A DNA stretch of 64,000 nucleotides from CBETVX01 sp965539935 (GTDB taxonomy: Bacteria; Bacillota; Clostridia; Peptostreptococcales; Caminicellaceae), in contig CBETVX010000008.1 of assembly GCA_965539935.1 (NCBI GenBank), forward strand, positions 7,803 through 71,802. Direction: 5' to 3'. The notes beneath the pieces are model-generated. The model made no database searches and had not been told where the DNA came from. It saw only the letters and a program-made list of their open reading frames with translations. Every line of letters starts with the position of its first letter. The stretch's first letter is position 1. Shown here one piece after another: positions 32,494-41,476 of this stretch. A program made the translations under genes and the position numbers.

Positions 32494-32700
32494 GAAAAAT
32501 CCCTCCAAAATAAAATTTAATAGGTCATTTAATAGATACTTCCAATATATTCTAGATCATAAAATTATGTTACATAATAAAGGGAGTATATTCTTAAAAT
32601 CCCATTTACAAGAAAATGTAATAAGTATGAATATTTATTTTTTACTAGGCCTATAAATTAAGTATTTATTACACAATATACTAATATGAGGTGATATAGA

Positions 32701-33765
32701 ATGGAAATTAAAAAAAATGAAGAAAATATTAGGGTTGAAAGCATTGAATTTGTCGGAAGGGATAAGTTGCTTAAAATTAAAGATAATATAAAAAATATAG
32801 ATAATAAAAATAATTTTTCTTCAAAGAAAATATTAATGTTTAAAAATATTAAATTTATTAATTGTATTTTTAGGGAAATTGATTTAGGTTTTTCAGAAAT
32901 TCATAATTGTGAATTTGAGAATTGTATGTTTATAGATATTAGTTGGAAGGGGTCAACCTTTAAAGACTGTTTATTCCATGATGTGGAAATCATACAAAGT
33001 AATTTCCGAGAAACCAATATTGACAAAACTATTTTCCTAAACTGTGTAATACAAGATACTACCTTGAGTTCAGCTACTTTTAACGAATGTTCATATCTGT
33101 TATTTTTAAAGGATTGCAATTTAGTAGATACAGTTTTTAAGAATAATTATCAGCAATTTGAGATTTCATTTTTACATAAAGATAATTCTATACTTGGATT
33201 AAATACTAAAATAGAAAAATATGATAATAAAGGAATCCATTATATTGATGAATTGGTATTAGAAAATATGAGATTATCTAACGATATCTCTTATACTTAT
33301 TATGAGTTTGCTATTAAATTCAAACAAAACAATCTCATGGACAAGTATGGAGACTTTTTTTATCTATATAAAAGGGCTGAACACAAAACTAAAAAAGGTT
33401 TTGATAGGATAAAGTCAAATTTTTATTATATAACCTGTGGATATGGAGAAAAACCATTTAGGACATTATTTTTAGCAATTTTCATAATTATATGCTGTGC
33501 AATTCTTTATTCATTTATGGGTTTAAATATTAATAATAAAGTTTTAAAGTATAGTATAGACTTAACTAATATAGATGGTTTTATTGATTACTTATATGAT
33601 TTAAGATATTTTATCCATTTTAGTATAGTAACTTTTACTACAGTTGGATATGGAAATATAGTACCTATTAATGGAAGTGTAATTGTTTCTTCTATAGAAA
33701 TGGCTTTAGGAGTGATCTTAGTTGGATTATTCGTGTCTACCTTAGTTAGAGTAATGGCTCGATAA
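32701..33765 (+). CDS. Pentapeptide-repeat / two-helix potassium channel fusion
   Basis: 354 residues, AGGTGATATAGA upstream. Residues ~45-150 are pentapeptide-like repeats rich in F/C/N (FINCIFREIDLG, NCEFENCMFIDIS, STFKDCLFHDVE, TNIDKTIFLNCV), forming a cytoplasmic beta-helix. A basic linker (KRAEHKTKKGFDRIK) leads to a first membrane helix (about 257-275, LFLAIFIIICCAILYSF), pore helix and filter TTVGYGN (about 315), and the last helix (EMALGVILVGLFVSTLVRV). A K+-selective pore under control of the repeat domain is inferred. Lies in the 2-kb piece bounded by direct repeats. Confidence 0.87.
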   Translation: MEIKKNEENIRVESIEFVGRDKLLKIKDNIKNIDNKNNFSSKKILMFKNIKFINCIFREIDLGFSEIHNCEFENCMFIDISWKGSTFKDCLFHDVEIIQSNFRETNIDKTIFLNCVIQDTTLSSATFNECSYLLFLKDCNLVDTVFKNNYQQFEISFLHKDNSILGLNTKIEKYDNKGIHYIDELVLENMRLSNDISYTYYEFAIKFKQNNLMDKYGDFFYLYKRAEHKTKKGFDRIKSNFYYITCGYGEKPFRTLFLAIFIIICCAILYSFMGLNINNKVLKYSIDLTNIDGFIDYLYDLRYFIHFSIVTFTTVGYGNIVPINGSVIVSSIEMALGVILVGLFVSTLVRVMAR

Positions 33766-33842
33766 CTATTATGAAAATATAAAAGGATTATATTGAATTT
33801 TATCTAGGTAAATTATTAAAAGAAGAATTAACTTTTAGATTT

Positions 33843-33866
33843 AATAAACTTATAAGTAAATTCCTA
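33843..33866. repeat. 24-bp direct repeat, copy 2
   Basis: Same 24 bases as 31819-31842, exactly 2024 bp further on. The surrounding frame (33793-33893) resembles the 37-residue frame at 31762 but follows a stop and has no start codon, so it is a broken duplicate. Confidence 0.8.
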
Positions 33867-33964
33867 TCAGAGATAAAATTAAATGGACAATAATTTGAAA
33901 TATTGATGTAGATTAATGTAAAATATAATGGTATGAAATCATGGACTATTAAAGCTAGAAAGGT

Positions 33965-33997
33965 GGTGAAAGGCTCACCAAATATTTAATTGGTGGG
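33965..33997 (+). promoter_or_regulatory. Two mutually exclusive hairpins over the speE ribosome site
   Basis: Hairpin A: GGTGA (33965-33969) with TCACC (33975-33979). Hairpin B: CACCAA (33976-33981) with TTGGTG (33990-33995), which covers the GGTGGG ribosome site before ATG 34006. CACC is shared, so only one can form. Suggests translational control; no ligand can be named. Confidence 0.35.
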
Positions 33998-34005
33998 TAG
34001 ATTAT

Positions 34006-34878
34006 ATGAAAGATAAAAAGATTCCAAAATATTTTCAGAAGATAAATGATGAGATCTGGTTAATTGAAGATGAAAGGGATAATATGAAATTGTACTATAG
34101 AGTGAAGGAGATTCTCTCAACTAAACAATCTCCATTCCAACAGGTTAATATAATTGATTCCTATGACTTTGGTAGATGTCTTGTACTAGATGGAGTAATT
34201 CAAACCACTGAACTTGATGGATATATCTATAATGAAATGATTTCCCATATCCCCGTAGTAACCCATAAAGAACCTAAAAAAGTACTTGTAATTGGGGGAG
34301 GAGATTGTGGAGTAGTCAATGAATTATCAAAATATGAGGAATTAGAAGAAATTGATATGGTAGAAATAGATGAGATAGTGGTAAAGGAATGTATAGAAAA
34401 ATTACCTAGTATATCAGGAAATGCTTCTCAGGATGATAGAATTAACTTTATTTTTGAAGATGGAGTAAAATATATTCAAGATAAAAAGGGTATATACGAT
34501 ATAGCCATAGTAGATTCATCGGACCCTATTGGACCTGCTGAAGTATTGTTTTCCGAAGAGTTTTATATGGCCCTTAAGGATTCATTAAAAGAAGATGGAA
34601 TTATGGTATGTCAAAGTCAGTCGCCTATTTTTCATAAAGATGTTTTAAAAAGAACTAGGAAAATACTTGATAGTTATTTTCCATTAGTTAAAACATATAA
34701 AGCAGTTGTTCCTAGCTATCCTGGAGGAATGTGGAGTTTCACTATTGCTTCGATGAAATATGATCCCCTACAGGCTAATCTTGAAAGACTTTCAATAAAT
34801 ACAAAATACATTAATAAAGAAATATTCAAGTCATCATTTATGCTTCCTAATTTTATGATAGAATATTTAGATAAATAA
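34006..34878 (+). CDS. speE: Spermidine synthase (polyamine aminopropyltransferase)
   Basis: 290 residues. Transfers the aminopropyl group of decarboxylated S-adenosylmethionine to putrescine. N-terminal beta domain (WLIEDERDNMKLYYRVKE; SPFQQVNIIDSYDFGRCLVLDGVIQTTE), then Rossmann methyltransferase fold with GGGDCGVVNEL (usual form GGGDGG), acidic EIDEIVV and catalytic region DSSDPIGPAE, and QSQSP. N-terminus about 15 residues longer than the common form. No speD seen here. Confidence 0.9.
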   Translation: MKDKKIPKYFQKINDEIWLIEDERDNMKLYYRVKEILSTKQSPFQQVNIIDSYDFGRCLVLDGVIQTTELDGYIYNEMISHIPVVTHKEPKKVLVIGGGDCGVVNELSKYEELEEIDMVEIDEIVVKECIEKLPSISGNASQDDRINFIFEDGVKYIQDKKGIYDIAIVDSSDPIGPAEVLFSEEFYMALKDSLKEDGIMVCQSQSPIFHKDVLKRTRKILDSYFPLVKTYKAVVPSYPGGMWSFTIASMKYDPLQANLERLSINTKYINKEIFKSSFMLPNFMIEYLDK

Positions 34879-34928
34879 AGAATATATAAATATAATAAAA
34901 ACTATTGTGATGGAGAGGAAGAAATAAC

Positions 34929-36128
34929 TTGAATAAGTTACATAAAATAAGTAGTGTAGTATTAATAATTATTATTGCATTAAATTTATCAGTAATTAAA
35001 GTAAATGCAAATGACGAATTATTTATTTGGACAAAGAGTGCCATACTTATGGAGGCAGAAACTGGTAAGGTATTAGCTGAAAGTAATTCAGATAAGCCAA
35101 TGCCACCAGCAAGTTTATCAAAAATCATGACATTTCTTATAGCTTTAGAGGCTATAAAAAGTGGAGAAGTAACCATGGATGATAGGATTACTATTAGTGA
35201 AGAAGTAGCTAAGGTAGGCAGTTCTTCCTATAGATTAAGGAAAGGTGAAGTAGTAGATTTTAGAGAGCTACTTGAATCTATGATGATAGTATCTTCAAAT
35301 GCTTCTGCAGTTGCCATAGCAGAACATATATCTGGCAGCGAAGAAAAATTTGTTTTGCTTATGAATCAAAGAGCAAAAGAATTGGGTATGAAGAATACTT
35401 ATTATATAAATCCCCATGGACTTCCAATCTATAAAAGTGATACAGAAAGTATTAGCAATATATCTACATCAGAAGATTTAGCTATTCTATGCAGGTATCT
35501 TCTAAATAATTTTCAAGATGAAACATTAAATATAACGAATAAAAGGATATTTTCAAGTAGATATAAAAACTATAGCAAGTCAAATACCAATCCCCTTTTA
35601 TCTAAAGTTACAGGTGTAGATGGTATTAAAACAGGCTATACTGGAAATGCTGGATACTGTCTTGCCTTCACTAAAGAAGTTGATCCTGTCAGTGATAATA
35701 CAGAGGGAATGAGATTAATAGGTATTGTTCTTGGAGCTGGAAATGAAAAGGATAGAGAAAAGGGTAGTAAGGCCCTATTAAATTATGGTACGGAAAATTT
35801 TTATAAAAAAACAATCATTAAAAAGGGAGATTATGTAGGTGAAGATTATCTATATGATGAAAAAGATCTTCCCATAAGATTTCTTGCTGATGATTCATTT
35901 GTTTTAATAAAAGAAGGAGAGCCACCAGAAAAATTTATATTAAATAAAGAGATAGTTTTAGATGATTTAAGCTATCCTATTAAAAAGGGAGATAAGATAG
36001 GAGTGATAAAGCTTACTCTATACGATGATAGAACTATCTATATAAACTTAGTGAGTGATACGGAAATAAATGAATTACCTTTTTTATTAATGATGAAGCT
36101 ATGGTGGAAGGAGTTTTTTATTAATTAA
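34929..36128 (+). CDS. dacF: D-alanyl-D-alanine carboxypeptidase (PBP5/DacF type)
   Basis: 399 residues, TTG start with GGAGAGG upstream. Signal peptide (VVLIIIIALNLSVIKVNA), then the penicillin-binding motifs: S62-L-S-K65 (PASLSKIM), SSNASAVA (SxN), and KTGYTG near 237. C-terminal PBP5-type beta domain and an amphipathic/hydrophobic anchor (LPFLLMMKLWWKEFF). Trims stem peptides on the outer membrane face. Fifty bases after speE, probably the same transcript. Confidence 0.92.
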   Translation: MNKLHKISSVVLIIIIALNLSVIKVNANDELFIWTKSAILMEAETGKVLAESNSDKPMPPASLSKIMTFLIALEAIKSGEVTMDDRITISEEVAKVGSSSYRLRKGEVVDFRELLESMMIVSSNASAVAIAEHISGSEEKFVLLMNQRAKELGMKNTYYINPHGLPIYKSDTESISNISTSEDLAILCRYLLNNFQDETLNITNKRIFSSRYKNYSKSNTNPLLSKVTGVDGIKTGYTGNAGYCLAFTKEVDPVSDNTEGMRLIGIVLGAGNEKDREKGSKALLNYGTENFYKKTIIKKGDYVGEDYLYDEKDLPIRFLADDSFVLIKEGEPPEKFILNKEIVLDDLSYPIKKGDKIGVIKLTLYDDRTIYINLVSDTEINELPFLLMMKLWWKEFFIN

Positions 36129-36391
36129 ATATTTAGGAGCTGCTTACTTTAATTTAGATGGAGATATAATAAATGTAATTCTATCAAAGGATATAACCCC
36201 TATAACTCTGTAAATTTGCTTTATGACAATGGGAAGAATACAAAGAAAAATATGAATAAGTACCAACCTAAAGTAACTAAAGATGAGAATTTAGAGTCAT
36301 TGGAGAAAAAGGTAAAAAGAAATAAATTTTAAATAAATATTGTATAAAAACTCCTAAAAGGAAAACAATATTCCTAAATGGAGGTGATTCT

Positions 36392-36544
36392 GTGGCTAAA
36401 AGGTCTAAAAAGAAGAAGAAACAAAAAGTTGATGAATTAACAAATATGAAAAAAAGAAACAAAGATACAAATAAGAAAAATCACCAAGACACCAATGGAG
36501 TAATGGAGTTTGCAGATGAACTAAATCCAGATGATTTTGAATAG
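36392..36544 (+). CDS. Small lysine-rich protein
   Basis: 50 residues from GTG with ATGGAGGTGATT upstream. N-terminus extremely basic (AKRSKKKKKQKVDEL), C-terminus acidic (EFADELNPDDFE). Possibly nucleic-acid binding or spore-associated; unknown. The gap between dacF and this gene (36129-36391) holds only a doubtful 26-codon frame at 36253. Confidence 0.5.
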   Translation: MAKRSKKKKKQKVDELTNMKKRNKDTNKKNHQDTNGVMEFADELNPDDFE

Positions 36545-36567
36545 GTTATATTATGATATCAGGAAAT

Positions 36568-36612
36568 AAAGTCAAGACATGATTTTTTATTATGTCTTGA
36601 CTTTCCTTTTTT
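36568..36612. terminator. Strong terminator between convergent genes
   Basis: AAAGTCAAGACAT / ATGTCTTGACTTT, 13 perfect pairs, 11-base loop, then CCTTTTTT. It lies exactly where the minus-strand racemase gene ends. Confidence 0.9.
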
Positions 36613-37747
36613 AAATAAATACTTTATTAACATAATTTGAATTAGATAGGTAAAGCATAGCTGGATAATATAGATGAAATTCAAGTATATCTCCAACACT
36701 CAAATTTTTTGGATAATCTTCTATATCTACAATAAGGTGGTCGCTACTACTACCAACTATATCAATACCCTTTTCCTTTGGAATTAATTTATCATGGGAA
36801 CCAAAATCTTGTTTTCCCACTGCAAGAATTGCTCTTTTTCTTTCACCTCTATCTTCATAGATTGGTAAATTACCAAAGGCATCTATAAAAATTTCGCCTA
36901 TAGGATAAGACGGTTTAGTTTTAATTTCCACTATTTGTGCCTTTAGAGTAAAAGTATCTAAATGCATAAAACTCATATCATACCCCCACAAATCTTCTAA
37001 ATCCCTGGCTAGAAGGATACCTTCACCTATCCTTAAATTATTTATTTTTTCTGGTATTTCATCGTCGATTATTAGAGGCAATGTAGTAGTACCTCCACCG
37101 GAAATGATATCAAGTTTTCTACTGATTTTTTCTTCAATTTCTTCTGCTAATTCACATAAGTAACCAAGGTTTTCTTTAGTAGGTTTAATGGAGCCATAGC
37201 AACCTAAATTAGTTCCTATTCCCAAAAGATTTACATTTGAAAGTTTCCTCTCAACATAAAGTGCCGTGTCGATGAACCTTTCTCTATTAATAAAGCCCTC
37301 TCGTAAATCCCCTAAATCATACATAAGTACAACATTATGTTGTTTGTTATGGACATGGGAGAAATACTCCAAAAGGTCTAATGTCTTAATCTCTGAAACT
37401 AAACTTATATCTACATATTTCACAATATCTTCTATTTCACATGGCATAGGAATACGTATGAGCATGGTCTCACAATCAAGACCTTTTAACTTCAAATCCA
37501 TTAGTTGTTCAATTCTAGAGCTAGCTATATGCTTGCAGCCGGCTGATAAAAATTCCTTAGCAACCTGGTAAGCACCATTACATCCTTTAAAAACTCCAGA
37601 TACATTAATTCCCCTATAAGAACATAGATCTATAACATTTTTTGCATTTTCATATATTTTTTTTAAATTAATTTCTAATAATGGATATTTTTCTTCTATA
37701 ATAACGTTATGAAAATCTAATAATTTTTCTTCAGTTTGACTTATCAT
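36611..37747 (-). CDS. PLP-dependent alanine/ornithine racemase-family enzyme
   Basis: 378 residues, GGGGGTGG before the ATG. Fold III PLP barrel: PLP lysine K54 in NVSGVFKGCNGAY, then MYDLGDLREGF, GIGTNLGCYGSIKP, DIISGGGTTTLPLI and the phosphate-binding INNLRIGEGILL. This is the group that contains clostridial ornithine racemase and YhfX, longer and different from cell-wall Alr. Substrate (ornithine, alanine, other) cannot be read from the sequence. Monocistronic, between terminator and the LacI promoter. Confidence 0.85.
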   Translation of the reverse strand: MISQTEEKLLDFHNVIIEEKYPLLEINLKKIYENAKNVIDLCSYRGINVSGVFKGCNGAYQVAKEFLSAGCKHIASSRIEQLMDLKLKGLDCETMLIRIPMPCEIEDIVKYVDISLVSEIKTLDLLEYFSHVHNKQHNVVLMYDLGDLREGFINRERFIDTALYVERKLSNVNLLGIGTNLGCYGSIKPTKENLGYLCELAEEIEEKISRKLDIISGGGTTTLPLIIDDEIPEKINNLRIGEGILLARDLEDLWGYDMSFMHLDTFTLKAQIVEIKTKPSYPIGEIFIDAFGNLPIYEDRGERKRAILAVGKQDFGSHDKLIPKEKGIDIVGSSSDHLIVDIEDYPKNLSVGDILEFHLYYPAMLYLSNSNYVNKVFI

Positions 37748-37842
37748 TCGGCCACCCCCTATATATCATATTATAATAATAAAATAATATGTAAAAATAT
37801 ACAAGGGAATTGTTTCAATAGTTTAAATTGTGGAAAAATTAA

Positions 37843-37871
37843 TTGACAACAGGAAACCGTTCTCATATAAT
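37843..37871 (+). promoter_or_regulatory. lacI-type regulator promoter with embedded operator
   Basis: TTGACA (37843-37848), 17-base spacer, TATAAT (37866-37871): full consensus. The spacer holds GGAAACCGTTCTC (37852-37864), the LacI-family half-site pattern repeated at 38970, 42443 and 42519. Points to autorepression. Confidence 0.85.
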
Positions 37872-37892
37872 TATTTTTAAGGAGTGTTGAAA

Positions 37893-38891
37893 ATGAATGC
37901 AACCATAAAAGATGTGGCTAAAAAAGCTGGCGTATCAAAGGCTACGGTTTCTAGAGTTATAAATAATTCAAAACCTGTAAATGATGAGACAAGAAAAAAA
38001 GTTATAGAGGCTATAAAGGAACTTGGATTCAAACCTAATCCTATAGCCAAGAGCCTTGTAAGCAAAAAAACTAAAATTGTTGGTGTAATTATTCCCGATA
38101 TATCAAATCATTTTGTTGCAGAACTAGTTAAGGGAATAGAAAGTACATGTAATGAAGAAGGATATAATATATTACTATGCAATACTTTTTTTAGTTTTGA
38201 TAAGGAGATGGAGTATCTAAAAATGTTAAAGGAAAAGTATGTTGACGGCATAGTTTTTATGACGGCTGAATTAAAAGATGAGCATATTAAATTTTTTAAG
38301 AGTTATAAAATACCATTTACATTTATTAATAGAGAATGCAAAGAATTAGATGTTATCAGTGTAGATATAGATAATGAAGATGCTTCATATAGGATAACTA
38401 AGTATTTTCTTCAAAAGGGACATAGAAAAATTGCAATGATAAGGGGACCCCTATTAGACAAAACCTCTGGATACAATAGATATATGGGATATAAAAGGGC
38501 TTTAGAGGAGTATGATGTACCCATAGACCAAAGATTAGTAAAAGAAGTCAATTTTGATGCTGATACATCCTATATAGCAGTCAACCATATGCTGAAGGCA
38601 GAAGTTATTCCTACAGCTATATTTGCAGCCAGTGATTTAATGGCAATAGGAGCTATTAAAGCAATATTAGATAATGGATTAAAGGTACCGGATGATATAG
38701 AAGTGGCTGGATTTGATGATATACCTATGGCTTCAATGTATAATCCTTCCATAACTACAGTGAGACAGCCCATCATAGATTTCGGTAGAGTTTCTGCAGA
38801 AATTCTTATAAAAAAAATTACTGGTGAAGAAGTAAAAAATGAGAATGTCATATTACCCTATGAAATAATATATAGAGATAGTACTAAATAA
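37893..38891 (+). CDS. LacI/GalR-family sugar-responsive repressor
   Basis: 332 residues; ATG at 37893 with AAGGAGTG upstream. HTH ATIKDVAKKAGVSKATVSRVINN (residues 3-25), hinge PNPIAKSLVSKKT, then the periplasmic-binding-like sensor domain (VGVIIPDISNHFVAELVKGIE; FDDIPMASMYNPSITTVRQP). Predicted to control the sugar locus downstream through four operators. The effector is probably the imported disaccharide or a phosphorylated product. Confidence 0.92.
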   Translation: MNATIKDVAKKAGVSKATVSRVINNSKPVNDETRKKVIEAIKELGFKPNPIAKSLVSKKTKIVGVIIPDISNHFVAELVKGIESTCNEEGYNILLCNTFFSFDKEMEYLKMLKEKYVDGIVFMTAELKDEHIKFFKSYKIPFTFINRECKELDVISVDIDNEDASYRITKYFLQKGHRKIAMIRGPLLDKTSGYNRYMGYKRALEEYDVPIDQRLVKEVNFDADTSYIAVNHMLKAEVIPTAIFAASDLMAIGAIKAILDNGLKVPDDIEVAGFDDIPMASMYNPSITTVRQPIIDFGRVSAEILIKKITGEEVKNENVILPYEIIYRDSTK

Positions 38892-38969
38892 ACTATTTTA
38901 TATTATGAAAATATTGATGCATTGATATTTATCTATTAAAAAATAAAGACAAAAAATTTTTTGTTTTGA

Positions 38970-38983
38970 GGAAACCGGTTACA
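38970..38983 (+). promoter_or_regulatory. LacI-family operator before the PfkB/GT4/GalT operon
   Basis: GGAAACCGGTTACA, the most symmetric core (AACCGGTT) of the four sites. TTGTTT (38961-38966) could be the -35; the -10 (GATATT) is poor. Confidence 0.75.
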
Positions 38984-39007
38984 GATATTAAGGGGGGGTA
39001 TAAATAG

Positions 39008-39979
39008 TTGATTAGATTAAATAGTACCATAGACTTTGAAAAAAATGATATTGATATTACAGCTATTGGAGAGATATTGATTGATATGATTTCAGAGGAT
39101 TATGTAGACTCTCTAAAGGAGGCAATGAGTTTTAATAGATATTTCGGAGGGTCTCCAGGAAATTTAGCAATTAATTCATCAAAATTAGGACTTAAAACTG
39201 CAGTTATTTCTAATATAGGAGATGATTCCTTTGGAGAGTTTGCATTAGAAACTTTAATTAAGGAGGGAGTAGATACTAGAGGTATAAGTATAGAAGAAAA
39301 CAATCATACTACTATGGTTCTTGTATCTAAAAGTAAAGATACACCTATGTTTCAGATTATAAGGGGTGCTGATAAAAATTTAGACTTAGCCCATAGACAT
39401 TATGATATTATTAATAATTCAAAAATCCTTCATTTTACTGCCTGGGCCCTATCCTATAGTCCCATTAGAGAGACCACCATAGAACTAATAAAACATGCAA
39501 AAAAATTAGGAAAAATAATCAGTTTTGATCCCAATTATAGAAAAAAGATATGGGATATAAAACATGATGGGAGAGAGTTTATTTTAGATATCATAAAATA
39601 TGTTGATATCATTAAACCCTCTGAAGATGATGTTATTCACCTGTTTGGGATAAGGGATAATAAGGAAATTATAGATGGGCTATTGAATTTAGGTGTAAAA
39701 CTTGTAGTTTTAACTTTAGGAAAAAAGGGACTTATGGCTTCCGATGGATGGGAGACCATAAAGCTACCAAGTTTTGCTAAAGAAGTTGTAGATACAACAG
39801 GTGCAGGAGATGCTTTTTGGGCTGGATTTTATACTTCAATACTAAATGGCAATACAGTAAAAAATGCAATAGAACATGGAAGTTATGTTTCAGCATATAA
39901 ATTGAGGCATATAGGAGCTATATGTAATTATCCATCTATCAAAGAGATTATAAAAAAATATGAGGGGGACAGAAAATGA
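39008..39979 (+). CDS. PfkB-family sugar kinase, probably fructokinase
   Basis: 323 residues, TTG start with AAGGGGGGG 9 bases upstream. Ribokinase-fold signatures: ITAIGEILIDMI, FGGSPGNLAINSSKLG, and catalytic DTTGAGDAFWAGF with the base Asp. Phosphorylates a sugar with ATP. Fructose is favoured by overlap (4 bases) with the sucrose-phosphate-synthase-like gene; 2-keto-3-deoxygluconate or IolC-type substrates cannot be excluded. Confidence 0.82.
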   Translation: MIRLNSTIDFEKNDIDITAIGEILIDMISEDYVDSLKEAMSFNRYFGGSPGNLAINSSKLGLKTAVISNIGDDSFGEFALETLIKEGVDTRGISIEENNHTTMVLVSKSKDTPMFQIIRGADKNLDLAHRHYDIINNSKILHFTAWALSYSPIRETTIELIKHAKKLGKIISFDPNYRKKIWDIKHDGREFILDIIKYVDIIKPSEDDVIHLFGIRDNKEIIDGLLNLGVKLVVLTLGKKGLMASDGWETIKLPSFAKEVVDTTGAGDAFWAGFYTSILNGNTVKNAIEHGSYVSAYKLRHIGAICNYPSIKEIIKKYEGDRK

Positions 39980-41460
39980 GGGTTGCTTTTTTAAATCCAC
40001 AGGGTAACTTTGATAATAAAGATAGTTATTGGACAGAACATCCAGACTTTGGAGGACAACTTGTTTATGTAAAAGAACTGGCTTTAGCTATGGATAGATT
40101 AGGAATAGATGTGGACATTATTACAAGAAAGATAGATGATAGAAATTGGCCAGAATTCAATAGTAGTATAGAATATTATACGGATTCCAAAGTTCGTATT
40201 ATAAGGATTCCCTTTGGAGGAAGGGTTTTTTTAAATAAAGAAGAACTTTGGCCCCATATAAATGAATATGTAAGGGGAATAATTGATTTTTATGAAAAAG
40301 ATAAAAAATATCCTGATTTCATAACAGCCCATTATGGTGATGGTGGATTAGCAGCAGCAATATTAAAAAAACTAAAAAAAATCCCATTTTCATTTACAGC
40401 TCATTCCTTAGGGGCACAAAAGATGGATAAACTTAAAGTAAATAATTTAAACTTTTCTAGAATGGAGAAAGTGTACAAATTTAGTAAAAGAATTATGGCT
40501 GAGAGAATTGCCATGAAATACGGGTCAACCATTGTAGTTAGTACTGGTCAAGAAAGGGATGAGCAATATTATCACAGGGTATATAGAGATATAATAGAAG
40601 AAAAAAAAGATAAATTCAGAATAATTTCTCCAGGAGTTAATAGGAATATATTTAATTTTCATGGAACTAATAATGAGGAAGAGTATGTATATAATTTGGT
40701 AGAAAACACGTTAAACAGGGATATAAAAGAGGAAAGATATAATCTTCCCTGTATAGTTGCATCCAGTAGACTAGATAGAAAGAAAAATCATCTAGGGTTA
40801 GTTAAAGCATATGCCCATAATATAAGGTTGCAGCAGATAGCTAATTTAATTATAGTTTTAAGAGGAGTAGAAAATGCCTATGAAGATTATTCAAATTTAA
40901 AGGAAAGTGAATCTAGCATATTAGATGAAATAATGAATTTAATAAAACATAATAATTTATGGGGAAAAGTATCATTTATAAATCTTACTAATCAGAAACA
41001 ATTAGCTGCATTTTATAGAGATATTGCTAATAGAAAAGGAATATTTTCCCTTACTGCTATGTATGAACCCTTTGGCTTAGCACCTATAGAGGCCATGGCC
41101 TGTGGACTTCCGGTAGTTATAACAAAAAATGGTGGACCTTCTGAGGTTCTTTATGAAAATAATAAATACTTTGGAGTATTGGTTGACCCAAATGATTACA
41201 ATGATATAGGGAAAGGGTTACTAAAGGTTCTAGAAAGTGAAAAAAAATGGGATTATTATCATAGAGCAGGGCTTGATAGGGTAAAGAATAAATATACTTG
41301 GGAGAAGGCAGCCAAAGAATATATTAAAATGATAGAGAAAGCTTTAAATAGTTTTGGGGATGAAGATGAAGTAGAGATTTATCCTTGGTTTATGAATCCA
41401 ACAAAGGAAAAAGAAGACTATTTTCTAAGTGTTAAGAAACTGTATTTAACAAATAGATGA
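39976..41460 (+). CDS. GT4 sucrose-phosphate synthase-like glycosyltransferase
   Basis: 494 residues, nearly the length of H. orenii SPS and without a C-terminal phosphatase. Opening AFLNPQGNFDNKDSYWTEHPDFGGQLVYV, HYGDGGLAAAIL, FTAHSLGAQKMDKLKV and the nucleotide-sugar motif FSLTAMYEPFGLAPIEAMACGLP (E-x7-E) match closely. Normal reaction: NDP-glucose + fructose-6-P to sucrose-6-P. No sucrose-phosphatase gene is seen, and the gene sits in a LacI-controlled uptake locus, so reverse or sucrose-synthase-type cleavage is possible. Direction is inference. Confidence 0.87.
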   Translation: MRVAFLNPQGNFDNKDSYWTEHPDFGGQLVYVKELALAMDRLGIDVDIITRKIDDRNWPEFNSSIEYYTDSKVRIIRIPFGGRVFLNKEELWPHINEYVRGIIDFYEKDKKYPDFITAHYGDGGLAAAILKKLKKIPFSFTAHSLGAQKMDKLKVNNLNFSRMEKVYKFSKRIMAERIAMKYGSTIVVSTGQERDEQYYHRVYRDIIEEKKDKFRIISPGVNRNIFNFHGTNNEEEYVYNLVENTLNRDIKEERYNLPCIVASSRLDRKKNHLGLVKAYAHNIRLQQIANLIIVLRGVENAYEDYSNLKESESSILDEIMNLIKHNNLWGKVSFINLTNQKQLAAFYRDIANRKGIFSLTAMYEPFGLAPIEAMACGLPVVITKNGGPSEVLYENNKYFGVLVDPNDYNDIGKGLLKVLESEKKWDYYHRAGLDRVKNKYTWEKAAKEYIKMIEKALNSFGDEDEVEIYPWFMNPTKEKEDYFLSVKKLYLTNR

Positions 41461-41476
41461 AGTAAGGAGGATAAAA

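Noticed and set aside
36253..36333. 26-codon frame MNKYQPKVTKDENLE... between dacF and the lysine-rich gene
   Set aside because: No ribosome site, and out-of-frame remnants around it; may be debris of a small gene but not supportable.
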